Shown here in pieces: positions 16,827 to 25,317 of a stretch of 64,000 nt of DNA. Position numbers and translations under genes: made by a program. The first letter of the stretch is position 1, and every line of letters starts with the position of its first letter. Origin of the DNA: JAATGI01 sp036510675 (GTDB lineage Bacteria; Pseudomonadota; Alphaproteobacteria; ATCC43930; CGMCC-115725); contig DATCDN010000138.1 of the NCBI GenBank assembly GCA_036510675.1, positions 124,001 to 188,000 of the forward strand, written 5' to 3'. The notes below the pieces were generated by a model that saw nothing but the letters and a program-made list of their open reading frames with translations, searched no databases and was not told where the DNA came from.

Positions 16827-16855
16827 TCGGACGGAAAGCAAGGGCTTCCGTCCGA
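16827..16855. terminator. Hairpin between PRC-barrel gene and csbD
   Basis: TCGGACGGAAAGC (16827-16839) pairs with GCTTCCGTCCGA (16844-16855), with one unpaired A. It follows the stop codon of the minus-strand PRC-barrel gene by 20 bases and precedes csbD. It has no long T-run, so termination may be partial. Confidence 0.5.
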
Positions 16856-16875
16856 CCGGATCCCGCGACTCTAGA

Positions 16876-17448
16876 CTAGGCGTCGTGCCCGTATTTGAAG
16901 GCCGGCATCGATTGGAGTTCGGCCTTGCTGGCATTGGGCATGGTCAGCGACTTCTTGTCGTTGGGCGCCCATTGCAGCTGATCGAACGGCACCGCCACCA
17001 GCTTCGCGCCGATGCCGAGAAAGCCGCCGACCGAGATCACCGCCATGGTCGCTTTGTTGTTCTGACCGAGCATGATGTCTTCGACCTTGCCGATCGATTC
17101 GTCCTTGTCGTTCACCACGGCGGTGCCGATGATCTTGCTGGCGCGGTGGCCGGCCATGTCACCGGGAGCCGCCCCCATATCGGGCGCCGTCGCGACATGC
17201 GTGTCGTCCTTCATGTCGGCGCTGGCGCTGGGCGGCGACGCCTTCATCTCCTTCTGATCCATCTCGGCGCTGGGCGCGGTGGCCTTCATATCCGTCTCCG
17301 CGCTGGGTTTCGGCGCCGGATTGCTCGGCGACATGGCTGAGGGCGGCGACGCGGTGCCGGCCGGCGACGCCGGCTGGGCGGCGGCGGGCAGCGCGAAGGC
17401 GGCCGCCGCCAGGGCCAGAACGGCGATCTGGGTCGATGATGTGCGCAT
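16876..17448 (-). CDS. Secreted PRC-barrel protein
   Basis: A 190-residue protein with a signal peptide (hydrophobic AVLALAAAAFALP, cleavage near residue 24). A low-complexity Pro/Ser/Ala/Lys linker with repeated MKA-type blocks follows (about 25-95). The last 80 residues are a PRC-barrel domain (SKIIGTAVVNDKDESIGKVE, VISVGGFLGIGAKLVAVPFD). PRC-barrel proteins of this sort are common in Alphaproteobacteria and often stress-regulated; their ligand is unknown. The ATG lies just after GGGAACCTCTCC. Confidence 0.85.
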   Translation of the reverse strand: MRTSSTQIAVLALAAAAFALPAAAQPASPAGTASPPSAMSPSNPAPKPSAETDMKATAPSAEMDQKEMKASPPSASADMKDDTHVATAPDMGAAPGDMAGHRASKIIGTAVVNDKDESIGKVEDIMLGQNNKATMAVISVGGFLGIGAKLVAVPFDQLQWAPNDKKSLTMPNASKAELQSMPAFKYGHDA

Positions 17449-17667
17449 GGAGAGGTTCCCTTTGGTTCGTTGACGAGGGCGGCATCGACTTGCCGTCCAT
17501 TGTGCAAGGGAAACACCGGCCGACCGGCCGTCATTCCCGGCGTCCGGCGCATTGCGTGGAAACCCCAATTCTCCACAATCGCACCACACCAAATCCGCAA
17601 TCGCCGCGCAAATTCGCACCCATGGCGCGACCGGAACGGTTTGCGAACCAGTCTTTGGGGGAGCCCG

Positions 17668-18798
17668 ATGGGGCCCGGCGGCACGATCGAAGTTAACACC
17701 ACGATCGAGATCGAAACGGCGCCGCCGCCACCCGCGCCCCCGCATATCGAGATCGAGTTGCCGACCGAATTCCGCAACGTCGTTCTGACCATGATCCTGG
17801 CGATCATCGTCTTCTATACGCTCTATTTCGCGCGCGAGGTCTTCGTGCCGGTCTTGCTGGCGATGCTGTTGCGCCTGTTTTTGCAATTACCGATGAATTT
17901 CCTGACCGACCGTCATGTGCCGCGTGTCCTCGCCGCCCTTCTCATCCTGATCGGGTTTCTTGGGATCGTCGGCGGACTCGGTTCGGCATTCGGCGGCCCG
18001 GCCAGCGATTGGATCGCCAAGGCACCCAGCAACTTCAGTCACATGAAGGACCGGCTGGAATTCATCAAGCAGCCGATCGAGCAGATGCAAAGCATCGCGC
18101 ATCGCATCGACGGCATCGTCGCGGGATCGGCGCCGACGAGCCAGACGGTGACGCTCGCCGGACCGGGCCTCGGCGGGTTTCTCGCCGCGAACACGCAATC
18201 CCTGGTGCGCAGCGCCGGCACCGTCGTGCTGCTGCTGTTCTTCCTGCTGGCGGGAGGAGACACGTTCCGGCGGCGGCTTGTCGAGATTCTGCCGCGCCTT
18301 AGCGATAAGAAGCAGGCGGTGGAGATCGTCAATGAGATCGAAAACAGTATCTCGGGATACCTTCTGTCGATCACCGTGATCAATGCCGGACTGGGGCTGC
18401 TGACCGGTGTCGCGTTCTATTTCTGTGGCATGCCGGCGCCGGCCTTGTGGGGCGCCGTGGCCTTCATCTTCAACTTCATTCCGTTTGTCGGGCCATTGTG
18501 CGCGATCGCGGTCTTCTTCATGGCCGGCATCCTCAGTTTCTCCAGCAATTGGCTGGCGCTGCTGCCGGTCGGCATCTACATCGTGCTGATTCTGATCGAG
18601 GGCCAGCTCGTGACGCCGACCGTGCTGGCCCGCCGCTTCAGCCTCAATCCGGTGGCGGTGGTGATATCGCTGATCTTCTGGTTCTGGATGTGGGGCACCC
18701 CCGGGGCGCTGTTGGCGGTGCCGATGCTGGCCGCCTTCAAGATCGTCTGCGACCATGTCCGGCCGCTGACCGCGATCGGACATTTCCTCGAAGGCTGA
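17668..18798 (+). CDS. AI-2E family (TqsA/PerM-type) membrane transporter
   Basis: A 376-residue inner-membrane protein with about seven helices. Its C-terminal half carries the family pattern NFIPFVGPL (about residue 267) and LEGQLVTP-like LIEGQLVTPTVLARRFSLNP. Members export AI-2 or other small molecules, or act as Na+/H+ antiporters; the substrate cannot be read from sequence. A strong GGGGGAG (17657-17663) precedes the ATG. In-frame sequence upstream of 17668 lacks protein character. Confidence 0.85.
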   Translation: MGPGGTIEVNTTIEIETAPPPPAPPHIEIELPTEFRNVVLTMILAIIVFYTLYFAREVFVPVLLAMLLRLFLQLPMNFLTDRHVPRVLAALLILIGFLGIVGGLGSAFGGPASDWIAKAPSNFSHMKDRLEFIKQPIEQMQSIAHRIDGIVAGSAPTSQTVTLAGPGLGGFLAANTQSLVRSAGTVVLLLFFLLAGGDTFRRRLVEILPRLSDKKQAVEIVNEIENSISGYLLSITVINAGLGLLTGVAFYFCGMPAPALWGAVAFIFNFIPFVGPLCAIAVFFMAGILSFSSNWLALLPVGIYIVLILIEGQLVTPTVLARRFSLNPVAVVISLIFWFWMWGTPGALLAVPMLAAFKIVCDHVRPLTAIGHFLEG

Positions 18799-18865
18799 GG
18801 TCGAAGGGGGAACGATGCGATGGGCGCGAGGCGTATCTGGCAGGCGCTGCTCTAATCGGTCGAGC

Positions 18866-19633
18866 TTAGACCGGCACCGCCTCGATGGTCGCGGCGTCGA
18901 GCTCGAAGCTGCCATCCTCGGCCACCGCGAAGTGACGCCGTGTCTCCGCCGAGACGAGGCGCTGGACCGCGCGAATCGCCTCGGCCTGAACGGCGGGCGT
19001 GTTCATGCGCGCGATCCACGGGCCGAACGCGATCGGGACCCGGCGCGGCGTGATCCCGGTCACGGCGAAGCCGGCGTCGGCGAGTGCCGCGCGAAATTCG
19101 GCCTCGGAATAATTCCGGACATGCGAGGGGTCGCGAAACAGCTCGAACGCCTGGAGAAAGGTGTCGAGCGCCGGCTTTCCCGGCGACACCGTATCCATGA
19201 AGACGGCGCGGCCATTGCCCTTGAGGACGCGGCGCGCCTCACGCAGCGCGGCCGCGAGATCGCTCCAATGATGCATGCTGAAGCGCGTCACCACCAGGTC
19301 GAACGCGCCGTCGTCGAAGGGCAGCGTTTCGACCGCACCCTGCCGGGTCGCGATATTGTCGAGACCGCGCCGCGTCGCTTCGCCGGCCACCGCGTCGAGC
19401 ATGTCGCGCGACAGATCATAGGCGACCACCGCGCCGACATGCGGCGCCACCGCGAAGGCGGCATGGCCGCCGCCGCAGCCCAAATCCAGCACGCGTCCCA
19501 CGCCCTGCCCGATCACCGACCGGCTGAGCCAGGTCAGATCCTCGCCCTGGCTGTGGGTCGGGCTGGTGACATAGGCCGCCGCGCGCGGCCCGAACTGCGC
19601 CACCACCAGCGCGTCTTGGTCCTGATCCGCCAT
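18866..19633 (-). CDS. Class I SAM-dependent methyltransferase
   Basis: A 255-residue enzyme of the UbiE/methyltransferase-11 type. Motif I is VLDLGCGGGHAAFA (about 48-61), motif II FDLVVTRFSMHHW (about 112-124), followed by EARRVLKGNGRAVFMD. Substrate unknown; such proteins methylate small molecules. GGGAGA five bases before the ATG at 19633 makes it preferable to the GTG at 19648. It is downstream of the HicB-like gene by 18 bases. Confidence 0.85.
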   Translation of the reverse strand: MADQDQDALVVAQFGPRAAAYVTSPTHSQGEDLTWLSRSVIGQGVGRVLDLGCGGGHAAFAVAPHVGAVVAYDLSRDMLDAVAGEATRRGLDNIATRQGAVETLPFDDGAFDLVVTRFSMHHWSDLAAALREARRVLKGNGRAVFMDTVSPGKPALDTFLQAFELFRDPSHVRNYSEAEFRAALADAGFAVTGITPRRVPIAFGPWIARMNTPAVQAEAIRAVQRLVSAETRRHFAVAEDGSFELDAATIEAVPV

Positions 19634-19651
19634 CTTGCTCTCCCGCACCGG

Positions 19652-19858
19652 CTACATCGGGCGGGTCGTGGATGCGGGAATGGGAATGTTGTTGTCCCGT
19701 CGATAAGCGAGCACCGCACGAATTGCCTCTTCGGCCATCGTGAGGGCCTCTGCTTCCGTGTCGCCTTCGGTGACAATTTCGGGCAGCGCGGGCACCGAGA
19801 CGGTAAAGCCGCCCTCCAATTGCGGCTCGAGAACCACCGTGAAATCAAACCGCGCCAT
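19652..19858 (-). CDS. HicB-like protein without HicA
   Basis: A 68-residue protein, FDFTVVLEPQLEGGFTVSVP followed by GDTEAEALTMAEEAIRAVL. This is the partial RNase H fold of HicB antitoxins. No HicA-like ORF (a short dsRNA-binding protein with an active His) is next to it. There is no DNA-binding C-terminal extension. It is likely an orphan HicB-domain protein and not a full toxin-antitoxin system. CGGAG seven bases upstream supports ATG 19858. Confidence 0.75.
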   Translation of the reverse strand: MARFDFTVVLEPQLEGGFTVSVPALPEIVTEGDTEAEALTMAEEAIRAVLAYRRDNNIPIPASTTRPM

Positions 19859-19922
19859 CGACATTCTCCGGAATTGATGCGCTCAACCCTACCGCGGTGA
19901 CCGATGCGCGTCGAGACCGGCG

Positions 19923-20798
19923 CTAATCCCGATCGCTCTGGGCGGCTTCGCGGCGGAACGGATGGCCGGGATAGACGCCCAGTATCTTCACCTCGCGGGT
20001 GAAGAACGCCAATTCCTCCAGCGCGAGCCGCAGATTGCGATCCTTCGGGTGGCCCTCGACATCGGCATAGAATTGCGTCGCGGTGAAGCGCCCGCCGACC
20101 ATGTAGCTTTCCAGCTTGGTCATGTTGATGCCGTTGGTGGCGAAGCCGCCCAGCGCCTTATAAAGCGCGGCGGGCACGTTGCGCACCGCGAAAACGAAGG
20201 TGGTGACCGTCAGGCCGATATTGGGCTTCGGCCATTGCGGCTTGCGCGCCATGACCAGGAAGCGTGTGGTGTTGTGCTCGGCATCCTCGATGTTCTTCTT
20301 CAGCGAGACGAGGCCGTAAATCTTGCCCGCGAGCTCGGACGCGATCGCCGCCTCCGTCTTGTCGCCGCGCGCCGCCACCTCGGCCGCCGCGCCCGCGGTA
20401 TCCGTCGCCACCACCGGCGTCACCCCCAGCGCGCGGATCAGATCGCGGCATTGCGACAGCGCATGGACATGGGAGTGCACGGTCTTCAGCGATTTCAGCG
20501 TGGCGCCGCGCGGCGCCAACAGGTGATGCTCGACGCGCTGATAATGCTCGCCGATGATATGAAGGTTGGAGCCCGGCATCAGGTGATGGATGTCGGCGAC
20601 GCGTCCGGCGACCGAATTCTCGATCGGCAGCAGGGCGAGGCGCGCCTTGTTGCGGCGCACCGCCGCCATCGCGTCCTCGAACCCGACGCACGGCAGGGTC
20701 GTCATGCGCGGGAATACCTGGCGACAGGCGAGATCGGAATAGGCGCCGGGCTCCCCCTGGAACGCGATGGTATTGGCGGGATCGGATTTCGTGCTCAT
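19923..20798 (-). CDS. pheA: Prephenate dehydratase
   Basis: A 291-residue monofunctional enzyme. It converts prephenate to phenylpyruvate in phenylalanine synthesis. Visible are FQGEPGAYSD (about 13-22), LLPIENSVAGRV, and the catalytic NTTRFLVMAR (Thr-Arg-Phe, about 182-191). The C-terminal ACT domain (VRNVPAALYKALGGFATNGINM) carries the ESYMVGGRFTATQFYADVEGH segment used for Phe feedback inhibition. It has no chorismate mutase part. It overlaps the kdsB stop by ATGA. Confidence 0.95.
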   Translation of the reverse strand: MSTKSDPANTIAFQGEPGAYSDLACRQVFPRMTTLPCVGFEDAMAAVRRNKARLALLPIENSVAGRVADIHHLMPGSNLHIIGEHYQRVEHHLLAPRGATLKSLKTVHSHVHALSQCRDLIRALGVTPVVATDTAGAAAEVAARGDKTEAAIASELAGKIYGLVSLKKNIEDAEHNTTRFLVMARKPQWPKPNIGLTVTTFVFAVRNVPAALYKALGGFATNGINMTKLESYMVGGRFTATQFYADVEGHPKDRNLRLALEELAFFTREVKILGVYPGHPFRREAAQSDRD

Positions 20799-21544
20799 GA
20801 GTCGCTTGCTTCCATAAGGTGGCGCGCCCGCGCGAGATCGTCGGGCGTATCGACGCTCATCGGCACCGCGTCGACCAGCGCCACGTCGATGCGCATGCCG
20901 GCATCGAGCGCGCGCAGTTGCTCCAGCCGCTCGCGCGCCTCGATCGGCGAAGGCGGCAACGCCACGAACCGCTCCAGCGCGGCGCGGCGAAACGCATAGA
21001 TGCCGATATGGTGATAGTGCGGCCCATCGCCCGACGGCACCAGGTTGCGGCTGAAATAAAGCGCGCGGGCGATGCGCGCGCCGGGCGCGAAGCCCGCCGC
21101 CACTTTCACCGCCGCCGGACTGGCGCGCTCCCAATCCTCGCGCATCGGAGAGGCGAGGGTCGCGATCTCGACGCCGGGGTCGGCCAGCGGTTCAAGCGAT
21201 GCCAGAACCAGCGCGGGATCGAGCAGCGGCAGATCGCCCTGGAGGTTGACCACCACATCATGGCGCCGCGCCGGATCGAGCCGCATCACCGCCTCATGAA
21301 TGCGATCGGAGCCGGAGGGGTGGTCGGGCCGGGTCAGCACCGCGTGGCCGCCCGCCTGCTCGATCGCGTCGGCGATTTCACGCTCGGCGCACGCGACCAC
21401 CACCGGTCCCGCCGCCGCCGCGACCGCCCGGCGCCAGACATGCACGATCATCGGGCGGCCCCGAATGTCCGCCAGCGGTTTCCCCGGCAGGCGGGTCGAC
21501 GCCATGCGGGCCGGGATCACGATGAGCGGCGACGAGGACGGCAT
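20795..21544 (-). CDS. kdsB: 3-deoxy-manno-octulosonate cytidylyltransferase
   Basis: A 249-residue enzyme that activates KDO with CTP for lipopolysaccharide core synthesis. Markers are VIPARMASTRLPGKPL (about 9-24), RPDHPSGSDRIHEA, VNLQGDLPLL, and HHIGIYAFRR. The ATG at 21544 was preferred. An upstream TTG would add ten residues without a good ribosome-binding site. It is followed by pheA in the same direction and is divergent from the cytochrome c gene, a block seen in other Alphaproteobacteria. Confidence 0.95.
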   Translation of the reverse strand: MPSSSPLIVIPARMASTRLPGKPLADIRGRPMIVHVWRRAVAAAAGPVVVACAEREIADAIEQAGGHAVLTRPDHPSGSDRIHEAVMRLDPARRHDVVVNLQGDLPLLDPALVLASLEPLADPGVEIATLASPMREDWERASPAAVKVAAGFAPGARIARALYFSRNLVPSGDGPHYHHIGIYAFRRAALERFVALPPSPIEARERLEQLRALDAGMRIDVALVDAVPMSVDTPDDLARARHLMEASDS

Positions 21545-21759
21545 GGCGATGGCCGATTTCCGATTCAGGGACAAATTGCGGCGTTATGCCGCACGAAATC
21601 AAGGGCTTGGCGCTGCTCGGTCCGGGGCCGGCACGATAAAGTGCGCGCCCAGCTTCAATCACATTTCGTTTGTCTTGTCAGCGAAATTTGGCGTAATTGC
21701 CGGGCTGCGGGTAGCCCCGTAGGGTCACATGGTGGGAAATCAGGCCGAGGGTTTTGTCG

Positions 21760-22605
21760 ATGTCCTTTGAGATGAACAAGATCCTGGGCGCGCTGTTGGG
21801 CGCCATGATCCTGGCGATGGCGACCGGAATCTTCGCCGGCATGCTGGTACACCCCACGGAATTGGCGAAGCCGGTCTATATGGTCGCGGGCGTCAAGACC
21901 GCGGCGGCGACCGCCACCCCCGCGGCACCGGCCGGCCCCGCGCCGGTCGGGCCGCTGCTCGCCGGCGCCAGCGCCGCCAACGGCAAGGACATCACCCACC
22001 GCCTGTGCGTCGCCTGTCACACCTTCGACAAGGGCGATCCGAATCGCATCGGCCCCAATCTCTTTGGCGTGTTCGATCAGCCGATCGCCGAGGGCCATGC
22101 CGGCTACGCCTTCTCGTCGGCGCTGAAGACGCATGACAAGAGCAAGTGGACGCCCGATCTGCTGAACGCTTGGTTGACCAATCCCCAGGATTTCGCGCAC
22201 GGCACCAAGATGACCTTCGTCGGTCTACCCAAGGTGAAGGATCGGGCCGACGTCATCGCCTATCTCGACTCGCTCAGCGACAATCCCGAGCCGCTGAAGA
22301 AATTCGAGACCGCCCCGAAAGCGGCGGCGGCACCCGCCAAACCCGCGGCACCCGCGCCAGCGGCGAAGACGCCGGCGGCAGCCCCGGCCAAGACTACGCC
22401 GGCCGCACCGGCGGCGAAGGCACCCGCGCCACCGGCGACACCGGCACCGGCCGCGAAAGCCCCGACGCCGGCGGCACCGGCCGCTGCTCCAGCAGCGCCG
22501 GCCGCACCCGCCAAGGCGGCGCCGCCACCCGCGACCAATCAGACGCCGCCCGCCGGCACCCAGCCCGCGACGCAGCCGGCGCCGCCCACCACCGGCGGCA
22601 AATAG
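21760..22605 (+). CDS. Membrane-anchored class I cytochrome c with Ala/Pro tail
   Basis: A 281-residue protein. An N-terminal hydrophobic segment (about 10-30) anchors it or directs export. The heme site is CVACH (about residue 85), and the axial Met is probably in GTKMTFVGL (about 152). The mature domain ends near residue 180. About 100 residues of Ala, Pro, Lys and Thr follow, an unusually long flexible tail. The domain resembles CycM-type c552 cytochromes that carry electrons to terminal oxidases. It is divergent from kdsB. Confidence 0.88.
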   Translation: MSFEMNKILGALLGAMILAMATGIFAGMLVHPTELAKPVYMVAGVKTAAATATPAAPAGPAPVGPLLAGASAANGKDITHRLCVACHTFDKGDPNRIGPNLFGVFDQPIAEGHAGYAFSSALKTHDKSKWTPDLLNAWLTNPQDFAHGTKMTFVGLPKVKDRADVIAYLDSLSDNPEPLKKFETAPKAAAAPAKPAAPAPAAKTPAAAPAKTTPAAPAAKAPAPPATPAPAAKAPTPAAPAAAPAAPAAPAKAAPPPATNQTPPAGTQPATQPAPPTTGGK

Positions 22606-22622
22606 CCGATGGCGGCGCGCGG

Positions 22623-23393
22623 ATGATCGGCGCCGCCGACATCGCGCTGGCTGAACGGCTCGCCGACGCGGCGGGGGAGATCGCCCGGCGCTATTTCCGC
22701 CAGCCGCTCGCCGTCGAGGACAAGGCCGATCGCTCGCCCGTGACGATGGCCGACCGCGAGGCCGAGGCCGCGATGCGTACGCTGATCGAGGCACGGTTCC
22801 CCGATGACGGCATTCTCGGCGAGGAGCATGGCACCGTCCGCGGCGATGCCAGGCGGGTCTGGGTGCTCGACCCGATCGACGGCACCAAGAGCTTCATCGC
22901 CGGCATTCCGCTGTTCGGCATCCTGATCGCGCTGGTGGAGGATGGCGCGCCGGTGCTGGGGATCATCGATCAGCCGGTGCTGCGCGAGCGGTGGGTCGGC
23001 ATCGCCGGCCAGCCGACGCGCAAAAACGGCACGCCGGTTCGCACCCGCGCCTGCGCCCAACTGGCGGATGCGTCGCTCTATGCGACCTCGCCGGACATGT
23101 TCGGCGCCGACCGGCCCGCGTTCGACCGGCTGTCGCGCGCGGTGAAGGCGACGCGCTTCGGCGCCGATTGCTATGCCTATGCCCAGGTGGCGAGCGGTTT
23201 CATCGACCTCGTCGTCGAGGCCGACCTCAAGCCCTATGATTATTGCGCACTGGTGCCGGTGATTGATGGCGCCGGCGGTGCGATAACCGATTGGCAGGGC
23301 AAGCCGCTCGGGCTCCACTCCGACGGTCGCGTGGTCGCGTCGGGAGACTCCCGCCTCGCCGCCCAGGCGCGCGCCGTGCTGAATGGGGGCTGA
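22623..23393 (+). CDS. hisN: Inositol-monophosphatase-family histidinol-phosphatase
   Basis: A 256-residue Mg2+-dependent phosphatase. It has MADREAEAAMRTLI, GEEHG (about 66-70), the metal site WVLDPIDGTKSFIAGIP (about 79-95) and ADLKPYDYCALVPVIDGAGG (about 202-221). The KSF-GIP form is typical of the subgroup acting as histidinol-phosphatase in Alphaproteobacteria, so HisN is favoured over inositol phosphatase, though not proven. It follows the cytochrome c gene by 17 bases. Confidence 0.8.
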   Translation: MIGAADIALAERLADAAGEIARRYFRQPLAVEDKADRSPVTMADREAEAAMRTLIEARFPDDGILGEEHGTVRGDARRVWVLDPIDGTKSFIAGIPLFGILIALVEDGAPVLGIIDQPVLRERWVGIAGQPTRKNGTPVRTRACAQLADASLYATSPDMFGADRPAFDRLSRAVKATRFGADCYAYAQVASGFIDLVVEADLKPYDYCALVPVIDGAGGAITDWQGKPLGLHSDGRVVASGDSRLAAQARAVLNGG

Positions 23394-23488
23394 CTGGGGC
23401 TGACCGGCGCCGCGTGACGCCGCCGGCCATTGTCCGGCCCGGCTCGGATCTCTAGAGTGCAAACGATTCGCGTCGCTTCGAGGTGTCC

Positions 23489-25303
23489 ATGCGCTTTGCC
23501 CTCTGCGTGCTGTTCGCCGGCCTGCTCTTCGCCGGCGCCGCCGTCGCCAAGCCCAGCGGCGGCCTCGCGCTCTATGGCGACCAAAAATACCAGCCCGGCT
23601 TCACCCATTTCGATTACGTCAATCCCGACGCGCCCAAGGGCGGCGCCGTCAAATTCAACGCCATCGGCACCTATGACACGTTCAACCCCTTCACCTTGAA
23701 GGGCGTGAAGGCGGAGGGGTTGGGCTATCTCTACGATACGCTGATGGTGGCGTCGGCGGACGAGCCCGATTCGCAATATGGGCTGGTGGCGCAAAGCGTC
23801 GAGGTGGCGCCCGACCGCCTGTCGGTGACCTTCGAGCTGCGGCCCGAGGCGCGCTTTCACGACGGCAGCCCGATCACCCCGGCCGATATTGTGTGGACCT
23901 TCGACACGTTGAAGGCCAAGGGCGCGCCGCAATATCATCTCTATTACGCCGATGTGCTGAAGGCGGAACCGGTTGGCGCGCGCGGCGTCAAATTCACGTT
24001 CCGCAATGCCGACAACCGCGAATTGCCGCTGATCATCGGCGAGCTGCCGGTCTTGTCGAAAGAATATTGGCAGGGCCGCGATTTCGAGAAGACCTCGCTC
24101 GACCGGCCGCTGGGCAGCGGTCCCTACACCATCGCCGCGTTCGATCCGGGCCGGTCGATTACCTATCGCCGGGTCGCCGATTATTGGGCGAAGGACCTGC
24201 CGGTGATGAAGGGCCGATTCAATTTCGGCACCATCCGCTATGATTATTACCGCGACGCGTCGGTCGCGCTCGAGGCGTTCAAGGCCGGGCAATACGATTT
24301 GCGCCAGGAGAACGTCGCCAAGAATTGGGCGATCGGCTACACCAGCCCCGCGCTGGCCGCCGGCCTGATCAAGAAGGCGATGATCAAGAACGAGGTGCCG
24401 CAAGGCATGCAGGCCTTCGCCTACAACACGCGCCGGCCGCTGTTCAAGGACCCGCGCGTGCGGGAGGCGCTGGACTACCTGTTCGATTTCGAGTGGGCCA
24501 ACAAGAATCTGTTCTATGGCGCCTATGAACGCACCGAGAGTTATTTCTCCAACTCCGACCTGGCGGCGAGCGGCCTGCCCAGCGCGGACGAGCTGAAAAT
24601 TCTCGAGCCGCTGAAAAGCGAAGTGCCGGCCGCGGTCTTCACCAATGTCTATCACGCGCCCAAGACCGACGGCACCGGCAACATCCGCGACAGTCTCAAG
24701 AAAGCGCTGACGCTGCTGCACGGCGCCGGCTGGGACGTGAAGGGCGGCCGCCTCCTCAATGCGCAAGGCCAGCAATTCAGCTTCGAATTTCTCAATGTCG
24801 AGTCCGACTTCGAGCGCATCATCCTGCCCTTCGGCGATAATCTGCGCCGCATCGGTATCGCCATGAATCTGCGCACCGTCGATCCGGCGCAATATCAGAA
24901 CCGGCTCAACGACTATGATTACGACATGACGGTGACGGTGATTCCGGAATCGTTGTCGCCGGGCAACGAACAGCGCGGCTATTGGAATTCGGCCGCGGCC
25001 GACGAGCCTGGCGGCAACAATGTCATGGGGGTGAAGAGCAAGGCGATCGACCGGCTGGTCGATGCGATCATCGCCGCGCCCGACCGGCCCAGCCTGCTGA
25101 CCCGCGTCCATGCGCTCGACCGCGTGCTGCTGGAAAGCCACTATGTGATTTCCAATTGGCACATCGCGGTGTTCCGCGTCGCCTATTGGGACAAGTTCGG
25201 CCGCCCGAAGACCAGCCCGCCCTATTCGCTGGCGCTCGATAGCTGGTGGGTCGATCCGGCGCTGGACAAGGCGCTGACGGCGAACAAGGCCAAGCTGCGG
25301 TAG
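23489..25303 (+). CDS. yejA: Peptide ABC transporter substrate-binding protein (YejA type)
   Basis: A 604-residue family 5 extracellular solute-binding protein, with a signal peptide ending at AAVAK (about residue 21). Diagnostic stretches are YVNPDAPKGGAVKFNAIGTYDTFNPF and the lobe RLGSGPYTIAAFDPG-like PLGSGPYTIAAF. Members of the YejA group bind oligopeptides or microcins at the periplasm. It heads a four-gene importer yejA-yejB-yejE-yejF. A GTG at 23483 would add only two residues. Confidence 0.9.
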   Translation: MRFALCVLFAGLLFAGAAVAKPSGGLALYGDQKYQPGFTHFDYVNPDAPKGGAVKFNAIGTYDTFNPFTLKGVKAEGLGYLYDTLMVASADEPDSQYGLVAQSVEVAPDRLSVTFELRPEARFHDGSPITPADIVWTFDTLKAKGAPQYHLYYADVLKAEPVGARGVKFTFRNADNRELPLIIGELPVLSKEYWQGRDFEKTSLDRPLGSGPYTIAAFDPGRSITYRRVADYWAKDLPVMKGRFNFGTIRYDYYRDASVALEAFKAGQYDLRQENVAKNWAIGYTSPALAAGLIKKAMIKNEVPQGMQAFAYNTRRPLFKDPRVREALDYLFDFEWANKNLFYGAYERTESYFSNSDLAASGLPSADELKILEPLKSEVPAAVFTNVYHAPKTDGTGNIRDSLKKALTLLHGAGWDVKGGRLLNAQGQQFSFEFLNVESDFERIILPFGDNLRRIGIAMNLRTVDPAQYQNRLNDYDYDMTVTVIPESLSPGNEQRGYWNSAAADEPGGNNVMGVKSKAIDRLVDAIIAAPDRPSLLTRVHALDRVLLESHYVISNWHIAVFRVAYWDKFGRPKTSPPYSLALDSWWVDPALDKALTANKAKLR

Positions 25304-25317
25304 CTGGCGGCGCCGCG

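Noticed and set aside
19652..19858. Complete HicAB toxin-antitoxin system
   Set aside because: No HicA-like gene is adjacent on either strand. The next genes are a methyltransferase and pheA.
23240..25162. Long open frame on the minus strand, opposite yejA
   Set aside because: It is the antisense reading of yejA, with biased His/Arg/Asp content and no recognisable domain.
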